Shown: positions 12,661 to 24,366 of the stretch, in pieces | How the letters are laid out: each line of letters opens with the position of its first letter | Numbering within the stretch: the stretch's first letter is position 1 | The notes under the pieces: generated by a model | Told to the model about the DNA's origin: nothing | The model's input: only the letters and a program-made list of their open reading frames with translations | The model's database searches: none | Assembly (NCBI GenBank): GCA_014529385.2 | Contig: CM043963.1 | Coordinates: forward strand, 102,156,412 to 102,220,411 | Reading direction: 5' to 3' | Origin: Adiantum capillus-veneris | Taxonomy: Eukaryota > Streptophyta > Polypodiopsida > Polypodiales > Pteridaceae | Length of the DNA stretch: 64,000 nt | Position numbers and translations under genes: made by a program

Positions 12661-13681
12661 TATTTACTTCATGCTATACAAACTAGCATATTTAAAGCGT
12701 GGGGGTGATGCACTTCTCATTGTGGTTCTTTATGTTGATGATTTGCTGATCACTGGACCAAATGAGAGACATATTGCTGAATTTAAGGCTGATTTGAATG
12801 CTACTTTCTAGATGAAAGATTTGGGGCTATTGCATCATTACTTGGGTATACAGTTTAAGTAGTGTGATGGTGGTATTGCCTTGTGTCAAAAAAGTTACAT
12901 AGAGACATTACTATGTAAGTTTGGACTTGAGGATTGCAAACCTATTGCCACTCCCATGGAAACATGTTTGAAGTTGAGTCTACATGATGCTGGTGATCTT
13001 GCTGATGTCACTCTTTACCAAACTATTGTGGCGCCTCATTTATGTATGCAACAGGAGGCTGGATATCCAGTTTGCAGTCTCACAGGTCAGCAGATTTATG
13101 CATAGCCCAGGGTCTAAGCATTGGCAGGCTGTCAAGAGGATTTTTTTCTACCTTAGTGTCACTTTACATCTTGGCTTATTTTATCCCAAGGGGGGATCAT
13201 TGACGCCAGACTTACATGCTTTTTCAGACTCATATTGGGTTGGTTGTTTTGACATGAGTGTCCACAAGTGGTTTTTGTTTCATGCTTGGCAGCTCATGTA
13301 TATCATGGTTGAGCAACAAGCAACCTACTGTGACCATTTCTAGTTATGAGGCTGAGTACAAGGCAGTCTTCACAACTACGGTTGAGTGTGTATGGCCCAG
13401 ACGCCTTATGGCTGATTTGGGTGTTGGACAAGACACTGCCAACACTATCCACACTGACAGTCAGAGCGCATTGGCAGTTGCAAGAACCCAGTTTATCATG
13501 CTCGCACAAAGCACATTGAGGTGCATTACCACTATGTCAGGGAGAGGCTCTCAGCAGGAGAGGTCAGCTTGGCTTATGTGCCACACAAGACAACCTTGCA
13601 GATCTTTTCACAAAGGCATTGTCTCATGAGAAGCTTGAAGCTTTCCGCAAAGCTTTGGACTTACTCCCCTTTGTGGACTGA
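12661..13681 (+). pseudogene. Copia family A RT/RNase H fragment, plus strand
   Basis: This is the C-terminal third of a family A pol, in the opposite orientation to copy 1. It starts just upstream of the catalytic LYVDDLLITGP (~12728) and runs through RNase H (SYEAEY, TDSQSAL) to a TGA at 13679-13681. It carries in-frame stops (TAG in the NATF-MKDLG region near 12810, another near 12860) and frameshifts near 13030 and 13260. It is followed by a polypurine tract and the LTR at 13757, so it is the 3' end of a truncated copy. Confidence 0.88.
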
Positions 13682-13756
13682 TCATGTCCTCAGGGAATGG
13701 CACTTCCCTTTACTCATGTGCCAGCTCTTGTTCACCGCATCACTCCAAGGGGAATT

Positions 13757-13983
13757 TGTTACCATATATATGTGGTAGTGATGTGTGTGAACACACTAGG
13801 ACCGTCAGGACATTTTTACCCTCTTTAGGAGGTTTTTTCCCCCGTGCATTGTATATACGCCCATCACTCTAGGACTATCTATCTTTCCATTGCACACTAA
13901 GTAATACACTCTCTATTGTGTGCCTTGAGCTTCCTTCATCTTCTCCAAGCTGTGTGCATTTCTCTGCAACCCTAATTCCAACA
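13757..13983 (+). repeat. Copia family A LTR, plus orientation
   Basis: 227 bp from TGTTACCATATATA to CCTAATTCCAACA, the reverse complement of the LTRs at 147-372 and 10627-10853. It is preceded by the polypurine tract CCAAGGGGAATT (13744-13755). Confidence 0.92.
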
Positions 13984-14189
13984 GTCCTACAAGTGGAAAA
14001 AAACTTATTCCTAATGCTTCTACTGGCAGCACTTCGTCTGGAATTTCTTGTGAAAAGGGAAAAAAGAAGATGCATTGCCATTATTGTAAAGCTAACGACC
14101 ACTTGATCAAGCAGTGTCCAAAATTGAAGGCAAAAGAGGCTGGTTCCACTACAAGTGGAGCAATTGTTGAATCTTCTATGAAAGGCTTT
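13984..14189 (+). pseudogene. Copia family A gag zinc-knuckle fragment
   Basis: About 206 bp directly abutting the LTR end. It encodes a decayed family A gag piece with the intact zinc knuckle CHYCKANDHLIKQC followed by PKLKAKEAGS. Two stops precede the knuckle. It ends abruptly where inverted integrase sequence begins. Confidence 0.82.
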
Positions 14190-14489
14190 TGAGAAATTTT
14201 CAACCATAGGAAGAAATTTCTTGAAGCACATAAACACTTCATACTTTGCTTTAAGTGGATATACCCATGCATGCCTGTAGTAATCATTAATAAAAGTCAC
14301 AAAGTATAGGTGATTGCCGAAGGATGGGTTTTCTTGGGCCCACAAACAACACTATGCACATGCTGCAACCTGCATGTAGCCATAATTGAACAATCCTTTG
14401 GAAACTTTAAACACTTCATCTTAACCAAAATACAGCCTTCACAAACATGCTTAACAGGTGCATCAAGAGGCAACAAAGAAGAAACCATT
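14190..14489 (-). pseudogene. Copia family A integrase fragment, inverted
   Basis: About 300 bp matching the family A integrase zinc-finger to core region on the minus strand (CEGCILVKM, RLQHVHSVVCGP, TFINDYYRHAWV). It is inverted relative to the adjoining gag fragment. Frameshifts are present. Confidence 0.8.
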
Positions 14490-14517
14490 TCTCTCTCTCT
14501 CTCTCCCCCCCCCCCCC
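14490..14517. repeat. (CT)n followed by C13
   Basis: Short CT microsatellite running into a 13-base C tract, exactly at the end of the inverted integrase fragment. Confidence 0.9.
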
Positions 14518-16367
14518 AACAAATGAGCTTAGATTTGGAAACTCTAGCTATGAGCTACAGTTTTGCTAAAGAACTATATCTCTTTTTAAGAGTGTCTATA
14601 AGTATAACTGATCATATTGGAAAGAAGCTATGGTTTTTCATTAACAAAAAACAACCTATAGTCTCTTGGTAGTCAAGGAGATCAAATTTTGTGGTGGGGA
14701 TGGATGTCAAGAACTTGGTGCACTTTCAAAAGTACATACTTGGCATACATGCTATCCAAAGCTCTATTAAGCACATTGTTGCTTTCCAATAGCCCTTGTC
14801 AACTTCTTGCAGTATACTACATCACAGGTGATCCCATTTGAAGAGGCTTCCTCTTTGGCATGGAAAATAGCTTAGATATTTTTAGCCATCCTCATGTTGG
14901 ACATATCATGCAATAAGTGTAGTCCAAGAGCCACATTTAGGATCAAAAGATTGGTCCTTGAAACTCATGAGTGACTCTAGTAAGTGCACAATGGTTGGCA
15001 TACTTCTTGGTAACTCTCTATCTCGAATGTTGGTATGTATCCTTCTTCTAACCAACGCCTTTTATTGAGGTTTTACTATCCATAATTGGCCAAGGACTTG
15101 GAGGTTCTCTATGAATATGACAACAGTGAGATAGAGAATAAAGGATGTACATGTATGTGTGTGCCATTGAACTTAAGGGTTTTGAACACTGTCAATCTTA
15201 ACTTTGACATTAGTTGTTTGAAGTTAAATTATCCATCAAATACTTGCGCCAATCTATTATCATTTTTAATATTTTTATTAGAAAATTAAAGAAAACCCCA
15301 CAATGACCTTTAAGTAGGCTAGTGGCTCCATGCTTAGGTTTAGCATCTGTGATAAGACAGAAAATATCAACTAAAATTTTTCAAAGGCATTGTTAAAAAT
15401 CACAAAATGACAAAAACAACATGCAACAATATTTTTGGTAAAATTTCTCAATTTTTCCTTTATTTGGCTAAAATTAGACAAAACTTAGTTAAAAAGCACT
15501 CTTATTCACATATATACACGCACTTAGGGGCTCGTAGTCATTTGTCACCATATCTCTGATCAGACTTTGTTTAGTGGGAATAAGTGGCAAGAATCGAAGA
15601 AATTCAAAATCAAACACAAAAAAATTACAATCTACCTCAAAAACAATGCCCATAACTCTCTTTTTTAACAAAACTCAGGTCCGCATTTAGAATGTCTCCC
15701 CCCCCCCCGCGCACCACCCAGTTGGATTCCTCCTAGACCATAATGAGCTGCCACAATAATGCAACACACGGGTTAAAAATTTGTGTCTATGCATAGCCAT
15801 GGTTGACTCTACCATGCAACTAAATCATTGTAATTCAAAGCACAATTCTATGCAACAGCAGGGTCTTGAGCTAATTGCTCAAGGGTTGTCAAATTTGAGG
15901 CTTTATGCTCCCTTGTAGGTATCCAAATAGCAAACTTTTCTATTGTGTCTCTATTCTTTCATGTGGTAAGCCTTGGTTCCCTGATTAGTGCAATTGATGC
16001 TTTAGGCTTCCTTATGTATTTTTGCTTAGGTTGTTGACAATGGGATGCAGAAATATATCATCTCTACTTTCCCTTGAGGCTACCCATCTTTGTTCTAATT
16101 TTGTAAGAGGTTCCATTGGTTGTTTCTCTCCTTCTTTTCCCACACCATCTTTGTCTTTGTCGAGGGTTTCTTAGGTTTTCTTTCAGGTTGTTGCAATGTT
16201 GGTGTTTGTATGTACTTGGGTATCCAAATATATTGTGCAGTTTCTTGAAGAACCTTGCAAGTTATGGTTCCTTTTGTGGTTGTAGTGGAGGTTTCTCAAA
16301 AGGATTCTTGTACGAAAAATCACTTGAACATAAAGGTATCATTTTGGATCCCTTTGCTTTTTGTTGT
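14518..16367. other. Non-coding stretch, no gene seen
   Basis: AT-rich DNA with no ORF above background and no recognisable domain. A C10 tract occurs near 15698. The join to family A sequence at ~16368 is abrupt, so this may be flanking or unrelated repeat DNA. Confidence 0.55.
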
Positions 16368-19097
16368 GCATAACCCTTTGCAACAAGTCAATCCTTATAG
16401 AGATCAATCTCACCATCCCGCTTGTGTTTCAACTTGTAAACCCACTTCATACCAATGGCCTTTTTTTGGGGAGGCAAATCACATAAACTCTATGCATCGA
16501 TTTCTATAAGTGCATCATATTAAGATTGTATGGCAACCATCCAATTTTTTGAATTTTGTGCTTCATCAAAAGACATAGATTCCTCAACATCACATAAGCT
16601 AGACATAGCCAAAGCATAAAAATCTGATGTATAAGATGCATGGCGAGAACCTGAATGAGTATTACCAGACAAAGGTGCATCCAATTTATTGTCAACCAAA
16701 CTATGCACCAACCATTTTGGCATACTCATCTAGCCTGCTCATTCTCAGCCCTTTCCTCATCAAGTACATCATGTACATTTGCATCAATAATACGCTAGTC
16801 TGTAACATTTTCAAAAACCCCCATAGGCTATACATTTGCCTCATTGGAATTTACATTTGAACTTCCACCACTGAAAGAGGCAACAAAGTGTCATAAATGT
16901 CCTGTGAGCTTACATTACAGTCTTTAGTACATGACAGCAAGGGCTGAACAAAATCTTCCACAAACACAACATCCCATGAAACCAAGATACGCTTTGTTTG
17001 TGGATGATACAAATTGTAACCTTTTCTTTCAACACTATAACCAAAAAAAAAACATTTGACAGCCTTATCATCCAATTTTTTGCGCTGCATTTGTGGCACC
17101 AAAGCATATGCCAAACAACCAAAAACACGCATGTGCTCAATAGAAAGCTTTCTATCATGCCATACTTCATATGGAGTCATAGATTGTAAAGCTTTCATAG
17201 GACACCTGTTAAGTACATAAGTGGCACACATGATGGCCTCAAGCCAAAATGAATGTGGAAAAGCTTGACTTTTGACCATACATCGTGCCATTTTCGTAAG
17301 TGACCTTTTCTTTCTCTTAGCATCACCATTTTGTTGAGGTGTATAAGGCACTGTACATTGGTGTTTTATCCCATGACTAGCCAGAAATGCATTAAATACA
17401 TAAGACATATACTCCCCCCCCTCGACTGCAATGGAGTGTGCCCATAGTACATTTTGAGACATTTTCATCCATAGCCAGAAATTGTTTGAAGCACATGAAT
17501 ACTTTGGACTTTGCTTTAAGGGGATATACCCTTGCATGCTTGGAGTAATCATCAATGAGAGTCACAAAGTAAAGGTAATTGCCCAAGGCCAGAGTTTGCA
17601 TGGGCCCACAAACAGCACTATGCACAAGCTGCAACCTGCATGTCGCCCTAATTGAACCATCCTTTGGAAACTTCAAATGTTGCAACTTACCCAAAATACA
17701 TTCTTCACAAACATGTTTGACAGGTACTTCAAGAGGCAACAAAGAAGCAATCATATCGTATTTTTGCAAGCGCAGCAGACTGGCAAAATTCAGATGTCCA
17801 AAATGTGCATGCCAAAGTTTTGCATTTGAAATAGCCTTAGAATCCACAACTGTGTTTGCAAAATTCTACCCACACTTGTCATAGAAAGTGAGCTTATACA
17901 GCCAATGACATAAAATGCCAAATGTAACAGTTTTATCACTGAAACTGAGATTTTGTATTGTACATCTGTCATCCACAAATTTGACTACAAGTCCAAGTTT
18001 AGTAAGTGCAGATACAGACGGACGATCTTCTTGATCCCAAGTACATACAATGCATCAACACGTGTGAAAGAACTACCATTTGCAGTAGTAAGCACAATCT
18101 TTCCAACTCCCTAAACCGGATAAGAGGCATTGCTGGCATAAGTGACTGGATTCCCATGAGGGAGATACTCAAGAGATATGAACAAATCTCGATGTGAGGT
18201 AATGTGCTTTGTAGCATCACTATCAAAGTACCACACGTGTGAATCTGCAACAACTGACATGTATGCATCATGGAAAACAAGATAATAAGTACACTCTACA
18301 CTAAAATCCCATTCTGCATCAACATCAACATCATAGTCTCCTTTCATAGAAGATTCAATAATAGCTGCATTTGTAGTGGAACCAGCAATAGTAGTGGAAC
18401 CAGCCTCCTCTTTGGCCTTCAACTTAGGACACTACTTGATCAAATGATCATTAGCTTTACTATGCATCTTCTTTTTCCCCTTATCACCATAATTCTGAGA
18501 CAAATTGCTGCCAGAAGAAGCATTAGGAACAAGTGATTTACCACTCGCAAAAGAACCATGAAAAGTGGCTACATTGATGTTACCACCTTTTCTTGAGCAG
18601 CAATAAAGGCTTGTTCAATTGCACGTTGTCTAGTCCTATTTTTTCTAGAAAGTGACTCTTGTAATAGCAATGTGCATAATGCATCAAACTTGACAACTTC
18701 TAGATTTCCTTGGGTCATAAGACTCCAAGTACTATCAAAAATTTGGTAAGAATATGGAAAAGCATCAAGAACAATATACACAAGGGAACTGTAAAAAATG
18801 ACTTCACCTGTAGAGATAAGTGCTCATTGATATCGAGTTAGGTATTCAAGCGAGCTCAACGGAGCGAGTTTTTTTTTTTTTTTGGAGTGCCGTCCTCCCT
18901 ACCTCCCCTTCCTCCTCTTGCCGCCCATGTGCTTCCTCCTCTTCCCTTCCTCCTCCTCCTCCAAAATCCTTCCTCTCCATCTACTCCTCTAACCACCTTC
19001 CTCCAACTCCTCCTTTAGAAACCACCGTCCCTTCCCTAAAGTCCTTCTATCTCCTACTCTCTTCTTCCTCTCTCTTTTCTTAGTCACTCTATAACTC

Positions 19098-19101
<4 letters not shown>

Positions 19102-19148
<47 letters not shown>

Positions 19149-19234
19149 TCCATGTTGTCTTCCCCGTGTGTGTGTGTGTCTCTCTCGCCCGCCACCCCTC
19201 TCTCTCTCTCGTTGTCTCCCCCTCCCACCCCCTA

Positions 19235-19280
<46 letters not shown>

Positions 19281-19331
19281 CCACACCCACACACACACTA
19301 ACTAGGAAGAGAGGGAAGGGTGGCAAGGGTA

Positions 19332-19430
<99 letters not shown>

Positions 19431-19478
19431 ACCCACACACATACACACACACTATGACAAGAGGGAAGGGTGGCAAGG

Positions 19479-19510
<32 letters not shown>
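19102..19510. repeat. Compound CT/CA/GA microsatellite block
   Basis: (CT)n at 19102-19143, 19241-19268 and 19332-19370, (CA)n at 19269-19300 and 19379-19452, and (GA)n from 19482. The 23-base unit starting GAGGGAAGGGTGG occurs twice, at 19311 and 19461, so block and spacer were duplicated together. Confidence 0.9.
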
Positions 19511-19515
<5 letters not shown>

Positions 19516-19738
19516 AAGAGGGTGGAGAGATCTATTTAAAAAAACAAAGCACTAGCACTATCTCTAGTGCCTCCCTTTTTTTGTAAAAGAGGGAGAGAGG
19601 GGGAGAGAAAGAGAGAGTGATAGCGGGAGGGGAAGAGAGAGGGGGGGAAATTGGGAGGGAGAGAGAGATAAAGAGAAGAGGGGTGGCAGGTGGAGAGAGA
19701 GTAGGAGACTAGGAGAGAGAAAGAGAGGGAGCACGAGG

Positions 19739-19739
<1 letters not shown>

Positions 19740-19774
<35 letters not shown>
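19740..19774. repeat. G35 homopolymer
   Basis: Uninterrupted run of 35 G inside the foldback insertion, followed at 19785 by an A run. The length may be affected by sequencing error. Confidence 0.8.
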
Positions 19775-19775
<1 letters not shown>

Positions 19776-19923
19776 CTTTCTTTTCAAAAAAAAAAAAAAA
19801 CACTTCGCCTCTCTCCCTCGCAATTTTGTCGCCCCCTTTTCTCTTTCGCTCTCTCTCTCTCTGGAAGAGGGAGGGGTAGACATAGAGAAAGAGGTGGGGG
19901 CCAGAGAGAGGAAAGAGGTGGGC

Positions 19924-19959
<36 letters not shown>

Positions 19960-20116
19960 AGAGAGGGAATGGGTTGGAGGGATCATGAGAGGGAGAGAAG
20001 GGGAGTAGTGAGAGGGTCTGATTTTTTTAAATAAAAAAAGGCACTAGCAAAACCGCTAATATTTTAGGGTTTTTTAGAGAGACAGAGAGAAAGAGAGGAC
20101 AATTTTAACGTTATAG

Positions 20117-20122
<6 letters not shown>

Positions 20123-20194
<72 letters not shown>
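20123..20194. repeat. (GA)n microsatellite
   Basis: About 36 GA units in the purine-rich arm of the foldback insertion. Confidence 0.9.
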
Positions 20195-20197
<3 letters not shown>

Positions 20198-20576
20198 GTC
20201 CTTGGCTACTCCATTGGAGGGAGGGATGACAATGGACGGTGGTGGTAGGAGTAGGGGTGGCACATGGTGGTAGTAAGTTAGCACCACTAACCACCAGTGG
20301 TGGGCTAGGGTGGTGTGTGGTGATGGTTGCTAAGGGGCAGCAATGGGATGTAGTGGTGGTGGGATGAAAAAAAAAACTCGCTCCAAAGCTCGCTTCATTG
20401 AGCTCGCTCCTTAACCGTCCCCATTGATATCCTTAACACCAGCAAGGAAAGTGTCCATATCATCTTCCTCATGCATAATCTTTGACACCAACTCTTTACG
20501 CAGTAATGCAATTTTTTGCCTCATTGTGACTTGCATAAAGACTAGCCAAAATATCCCAAGCCTGTTTTGTAGAATG

Positions 20577-21110
20577 TTTGTCGGGGGTGTTTCAGATTGT
20601 GTCAATCTTTTTGGGTCTTTAAGAATAACCCCAATCACTTCGATGCTACTATCAGATCCTTCGATGGTGGTTGTCTCTTCTCCTGAGGTAGACGAATAGT
20701 CGCTGGTGGACTCATCTTCTGAAGCCTCCAAGATCATGTTCCGTTGCTTTCCATTCCTCATGTCGTAAAATATGCACTTCCCTTTAGCGTCCTTCATCTG
20801 AATCATTGCGGTGCTCCAGTCTTGTTTAGCCTCTATAGCCATAAGCCAAGGCCTCCCAAGAATGATGGGGTAGCCCTCCCCTTTGTGTGGCATGACAAAG
20901 ATGTCTACCTCCACTTCTGTATTGAATGCTTTTACTTTGACCGCATTCACAATGCGTACGCATTTTACTCTTACATTGTTTGCCATTTTGCCTCGGCAGG
21001 GTGCCGGCCTACTTACCTCTAGACCTAGATGGTGCATCATCTTTTCACTCATGACGCATATTTGCGTGCCACCATCTATGTAGACGTTGAGATTCGTTGC
21101 CCCTTGATGT
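20577..21110 (-). pseudogene. Gypsy element F retropepsin region
   Basis: This is the aspartic protease part of a gypsy polyprotein, which cleaves Gag-Pol. The active-site segment reads VYIDGGTQICVM near 21070-21100, with DGG in place of the usual D(S/T)G. The C-terminal signature PIILGRPWLMA follows ~60 residues later. After it comes an acidic, serine-rich linker. The frame is then lost at the junction with copia sequence at 20576. Confidence 0.78.
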
Positions 21111-21799
21111 GGGCATCCATGGTTGGTAGGATGTAGTTGAGATCCCTTCTAGAGATAGCCCCAGCTATCTCTGGATCTTGATTTCCTGGTACTTACCATT
21201 TTTGTCCATTGCCTCCTCATTCTTGGTGCAAGGTGGAGTCTTGGGTCTTGATTTCCTGGTACTTACGATTTTTGTCCATTGCCTCCTCATTCTCGGTGCA
21301 AGGTGGAGTAATTGGGACCAAGTTATCTTCGGGCCTGCATTAACACATCCTAAACTAAGTCATAGGGTTTTGCATACTCACCTAGTGAGAAGTCCACGAT
21401 GTCTATTTTTCGTCGCGGTTTAGCTGCTTGCTTGCTAGACTCGGCCTTCCCTTTCATCTTCTCTTCTCTTTGAGAGGCTTCCTCGTGCCTGGCATGCTTC
21501 ACTCCCATAGCATCCACTTCTTCTACCTTTGCTTTCCCTTTGTGCTTCTCTCGAATTGATTCTTCTACCTTTGCCTTCCCTTTAGCCTCCAAGATAATAA
21601 CACTCACCGCTTGGTTCACAGCAGGTGGTGGGGGTAGTGGTGGAATGAGAGGTTGGGGTAGTGGTTGTTGTTGTACAGGTGGTCAAAGGATTTGGATCGG
21701 TGGGATCGGTCCTGGTTGCCTAGGTGGTGGTGGTCTTACTCTTGGCGGAGAGATCTGATTCTGTCACCCCCCTCTATTGAAATTATGCCTCCTTGAATG

Positions 21800-22576
21800 T
21801 GGGCAGTAATACATTCCATGGCCGTCTTCCCCGCAATTGTAACAGTGGTACTCTTGGTTCTACCTTCGTTGTTCTCTTCCTTGTTCTGGATTCCTGGCGG
21901 GTGCATGCGCTTGCTGCACCAGATGCACGGATAAACTCTCTAGTTGGGTGGTGATGCGACTCAGCAGGTCTTGTTGCTCCTCTGATGCCTCTTGTTGATT
22001 GGTTGTTGCAGTCACTAGGGTCGATCGGACCGAGCTTGTTTCCTCTGACTCGTTTACCCTTGCTTGCATGCGCAGCTTTTTGTCTTTAAGGCCGGCTACT
22101 TCGACTTCCAACTCATATGTTGCAGGAAACCTTCCCTTCACCTTCTCTCTAAGCGGCGACCATAGACCAGCAATGAAACGGTCCTTCTTTAGGAAATTAG
22201 GCGCCCCTTTGCCTTCCTCCAGTGAGGCAACCCATCTCTCCCATAAGTCCACAAATTTAGACTCGTAGGTAGCATACTCTAGCAGACCTCCCTGCTTCAA
22301 TTCCTTCAGTAGCTGCCATAGCTTCTCCGAGGTTGTGCCTCCACCAAACCTCTTTACAAAAGCAGCCCTTAACACATCCCATGCATTCTTGGTAGCCTGG
22401 GGCAATGCATTATACCAGGACTTGGCCTCTACTTTCATGAGTAGAGAAAAAATTCGAAGTCGTGAAGCGTCGTCATCTTTGTTGGAAACGACACAAGCAA
22501 TGTCAAAATCATCCAAAAAGTTGGTGAGATCTTCTCCCTTCTTTCGACTGAACGTGGGGAAAGAAACACTTGCCAT
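21800..22576 (-). CDS. Gypsy element F Gag (capsid and zinc knuckle)
   Basis: The ATG at 22576 opens a 238-codon frame (MASVSFPTFSRKKGEDL) typical of plant gypsy Gag. It has an alpha-helical capsid segment with WYNALP, AFVKRFGG and YESKFVDLWERWV, then KDRFIAGLWSPLREKV, and a heptad-like stretch ending in a Q/E-rich tail. The zinc knuckle CYNCGEDGHGMYYC lies just beyond in the 21800-21850 region in a neighbouring frame, so a small frameshift separates them. Gag forms the virus-like particle and packages RNA. The 22577-23198 interval upstream is untranslated leader with no gene. Confidence 0.82.
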
Positions 22577-23198
22577 GATAGTGACTCAGGAAATTACAAA
22601 CCTTTTTTTAAAAAAATCAACAACAGTAGCGGCTCATAGCGGCTTTTCTACAGGGTTGGGTGGATAGGTTAAAACAGGATAAAGATAGAAACATTAAAGG
22701 AATGATGGTAATCCAATATAGAGAGGATGATAGAGTTTGGGGAATTAAGGATTTCTCCTAGTATCACCGCACCGAATAGGTACACGATCTTCTATTGGTA
22801 GAAGATTTTCCTATCTACATAGATATTCACATGCATATGCTGCAGGAATCTGAACGGGAATGTCGTCGGCCCATTTTCCATCATGCACAAAGGATGGAGT
22901 ACTTACTTATACTCTTATCGTGCCAGTGTTGATGAGTCGGCACATTCACAGGAGGTCGTCCCCTTTCATGGGCTCTACCTTTCCTTCGTCGCTCAACACG
23001 TACGGGGTGATGGCGATGCGTCTGACCACTCCTAGCCTCTTGGCTAGTAGCAATTGCAGGTAATTTCCGTAGTTGGCGTGCTGCATGAATTTTACTCCAT
23101 TCAGCTGCAACTCGTCTCCAGCGCACTGGGTTTCACCCATCGTGGAGAGCTTCTTCAGGATAAGTTGTACAGGGAGAGAAGGAAGATCCTCTATCCGT

Positions 23199-24262
23199 TG
23201 TCAGGAGTTTTTTGGAGCAAGGGATTGCGCATATGTACATACACATGCATACTGCATCGAATAAAGGAGTGCCCAATTTCCATAGCCAGGTGGTTACGTG
23301 GGGCCCATGTGTGTACAGGTAGGACAGGGTGTACATAGTGCAGCGATTTTCACTATTATCAGTACTAGTGTGTTTTTTCTACAATAAGGAGGAGTTGGTA
23401 GCGCGTAAAACTTCTCAAGGAAGCTGTCCGTGGGCCGACGACATGAGGTAAGCAGGTGCGTCAGATGGCATCGAGTGGCATCAGGAGGTCGAACGGGGTC
23501 AATACTTGCACGCGGAGAAGTACGGACACGACGTGGGTGTTTTCTTGTGATACTTATGCAGAAAGGTCATCATGAATACCACTTTTTGGGGCCACTTCAC
23601 GTGGTTGCGGGATGCATTATTGGGAAAAACTGAGTGCCAGGTGTGCGGATGATGCAAAAAGGTGACAACTATGCACTGCGAGGTCAGTTTTTGGCCTGTT
23701 CGGGGTCCGTTTGAGGTCATCTAAAAAGCCAAGGGTGTCCAACTAATAAAGCTAAGTGTGGGAACTGAAAAAACTGAGAGAAGACCAGAAAAAACGTGGA
23801 GAAGAAAGGAGAATCATCCGCAGGTGTGTTTTTGGGGTTTTTGGAGCCTGTTTTGGCCGTAAACTGCTCATCCGATGTCGGATTTGAGCACTTTGACATT
23901 GTAGACTAGGGTTTTGGGCCGTTTCGGACGCGATGGCGCTGTCCATTTTTTCAAATTCCTCATTCTTTTTCTACTATTTTGGTTGTGTAAGCTTCTCCTA
24001 TGAGCGAAGCTTCTGCTCCAATTTGTGATTGTATCTGGTATCTTTTACCCATATTGTGTGAGCTATTTGTCCTATTGGTGTTGGCCCAAGCTCAATTGTA
24101 TCTAAACATCAGAAATTCTCCTCTTTTGAGCTGAGTTTTTTGGGTGTGTGTATGTGTGTGTGTGTCTGTATGGAGTGGGCAAGTGGATAGTCTCTCTCCT
24201 CTCACTCCAGAGATGTGTTCCCTGTCTCGGCCAGGTGTGTTGTGTGAGCCGAGTGGTGCCCA

Positions 24263-24300
<38 letters not shown>

Positions 24301-24362
24301 CTTCCCAAGAGTGTGTGTCGGGTCGTCATAGAGGCGTTCTGTGTGTTTCCATCCCGCTCACA
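23199..24362 (+). repeat. Solo gypsy LTR, same family as element E
   Basis: 1164 bp running from TGTCAGGAG to CCCGCTCACA, the reverse-complement orientation of the element E LTRs at 43154-44286 and 49751-50942. It is flanked by a perfect 4-bp duplication CCGT (23195-23198 and 24363-24366) with no internal sequence. It is therefore a solo LTR left by LTR-LTR recombination, sitting inside the leader of gypsy element F. A (GT)n tract lies at ~24268-24299. Confidence 0.9.
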
Positions 24363-24366
24363 CCGT

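Larger units (their letters stand above)
18835..20421. mobile_element. 1.59-kb foldback-like insertion filled with microsatellites
   Basis: This insertion interrupts family A gag and is flanked by a perfect 10-bp duplication CATTGATATC (18825-18834 and 20422-20431). Both ends carry AGCGAGCTCAA followed by GGAGCGAG and a T run, in inverted orientation, i.e. terminal inverted repeats. The left half is pyrimidine-rich (CT and CA tracts) and the right half purine-rich (GA tracts and a 35-base G run), so the two halves could pair. A 9-11 bp duplication with inverted ends suggests a non-autonomous Mutator-like or foldback element. It encodes no protein. Confidence 0.7.
16368..20576 (-). mobile_element. 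Copia family A copy 2, LTR-less, with nested insertion
   Basis: This is a minus-strand family A body colinear with copy 1. RT N-terminus is at 16368-16985, integrase at 16990-17850, protease and zinc-knuckle region at 17900-18560, and gag at 18570-18834 and 20422-20576. No LTR is present at either end, so both ends are truncated. Frameshifts and stops are frequent. The first cysteine pair of the gag zinc knuckle is deleted: KKKMH runs directly into SKANDHLIK near 18465. Near 16985-16990 it shows the uninterrupted sequence at the site where element B sits in copy 1. Confidence 0.88.
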
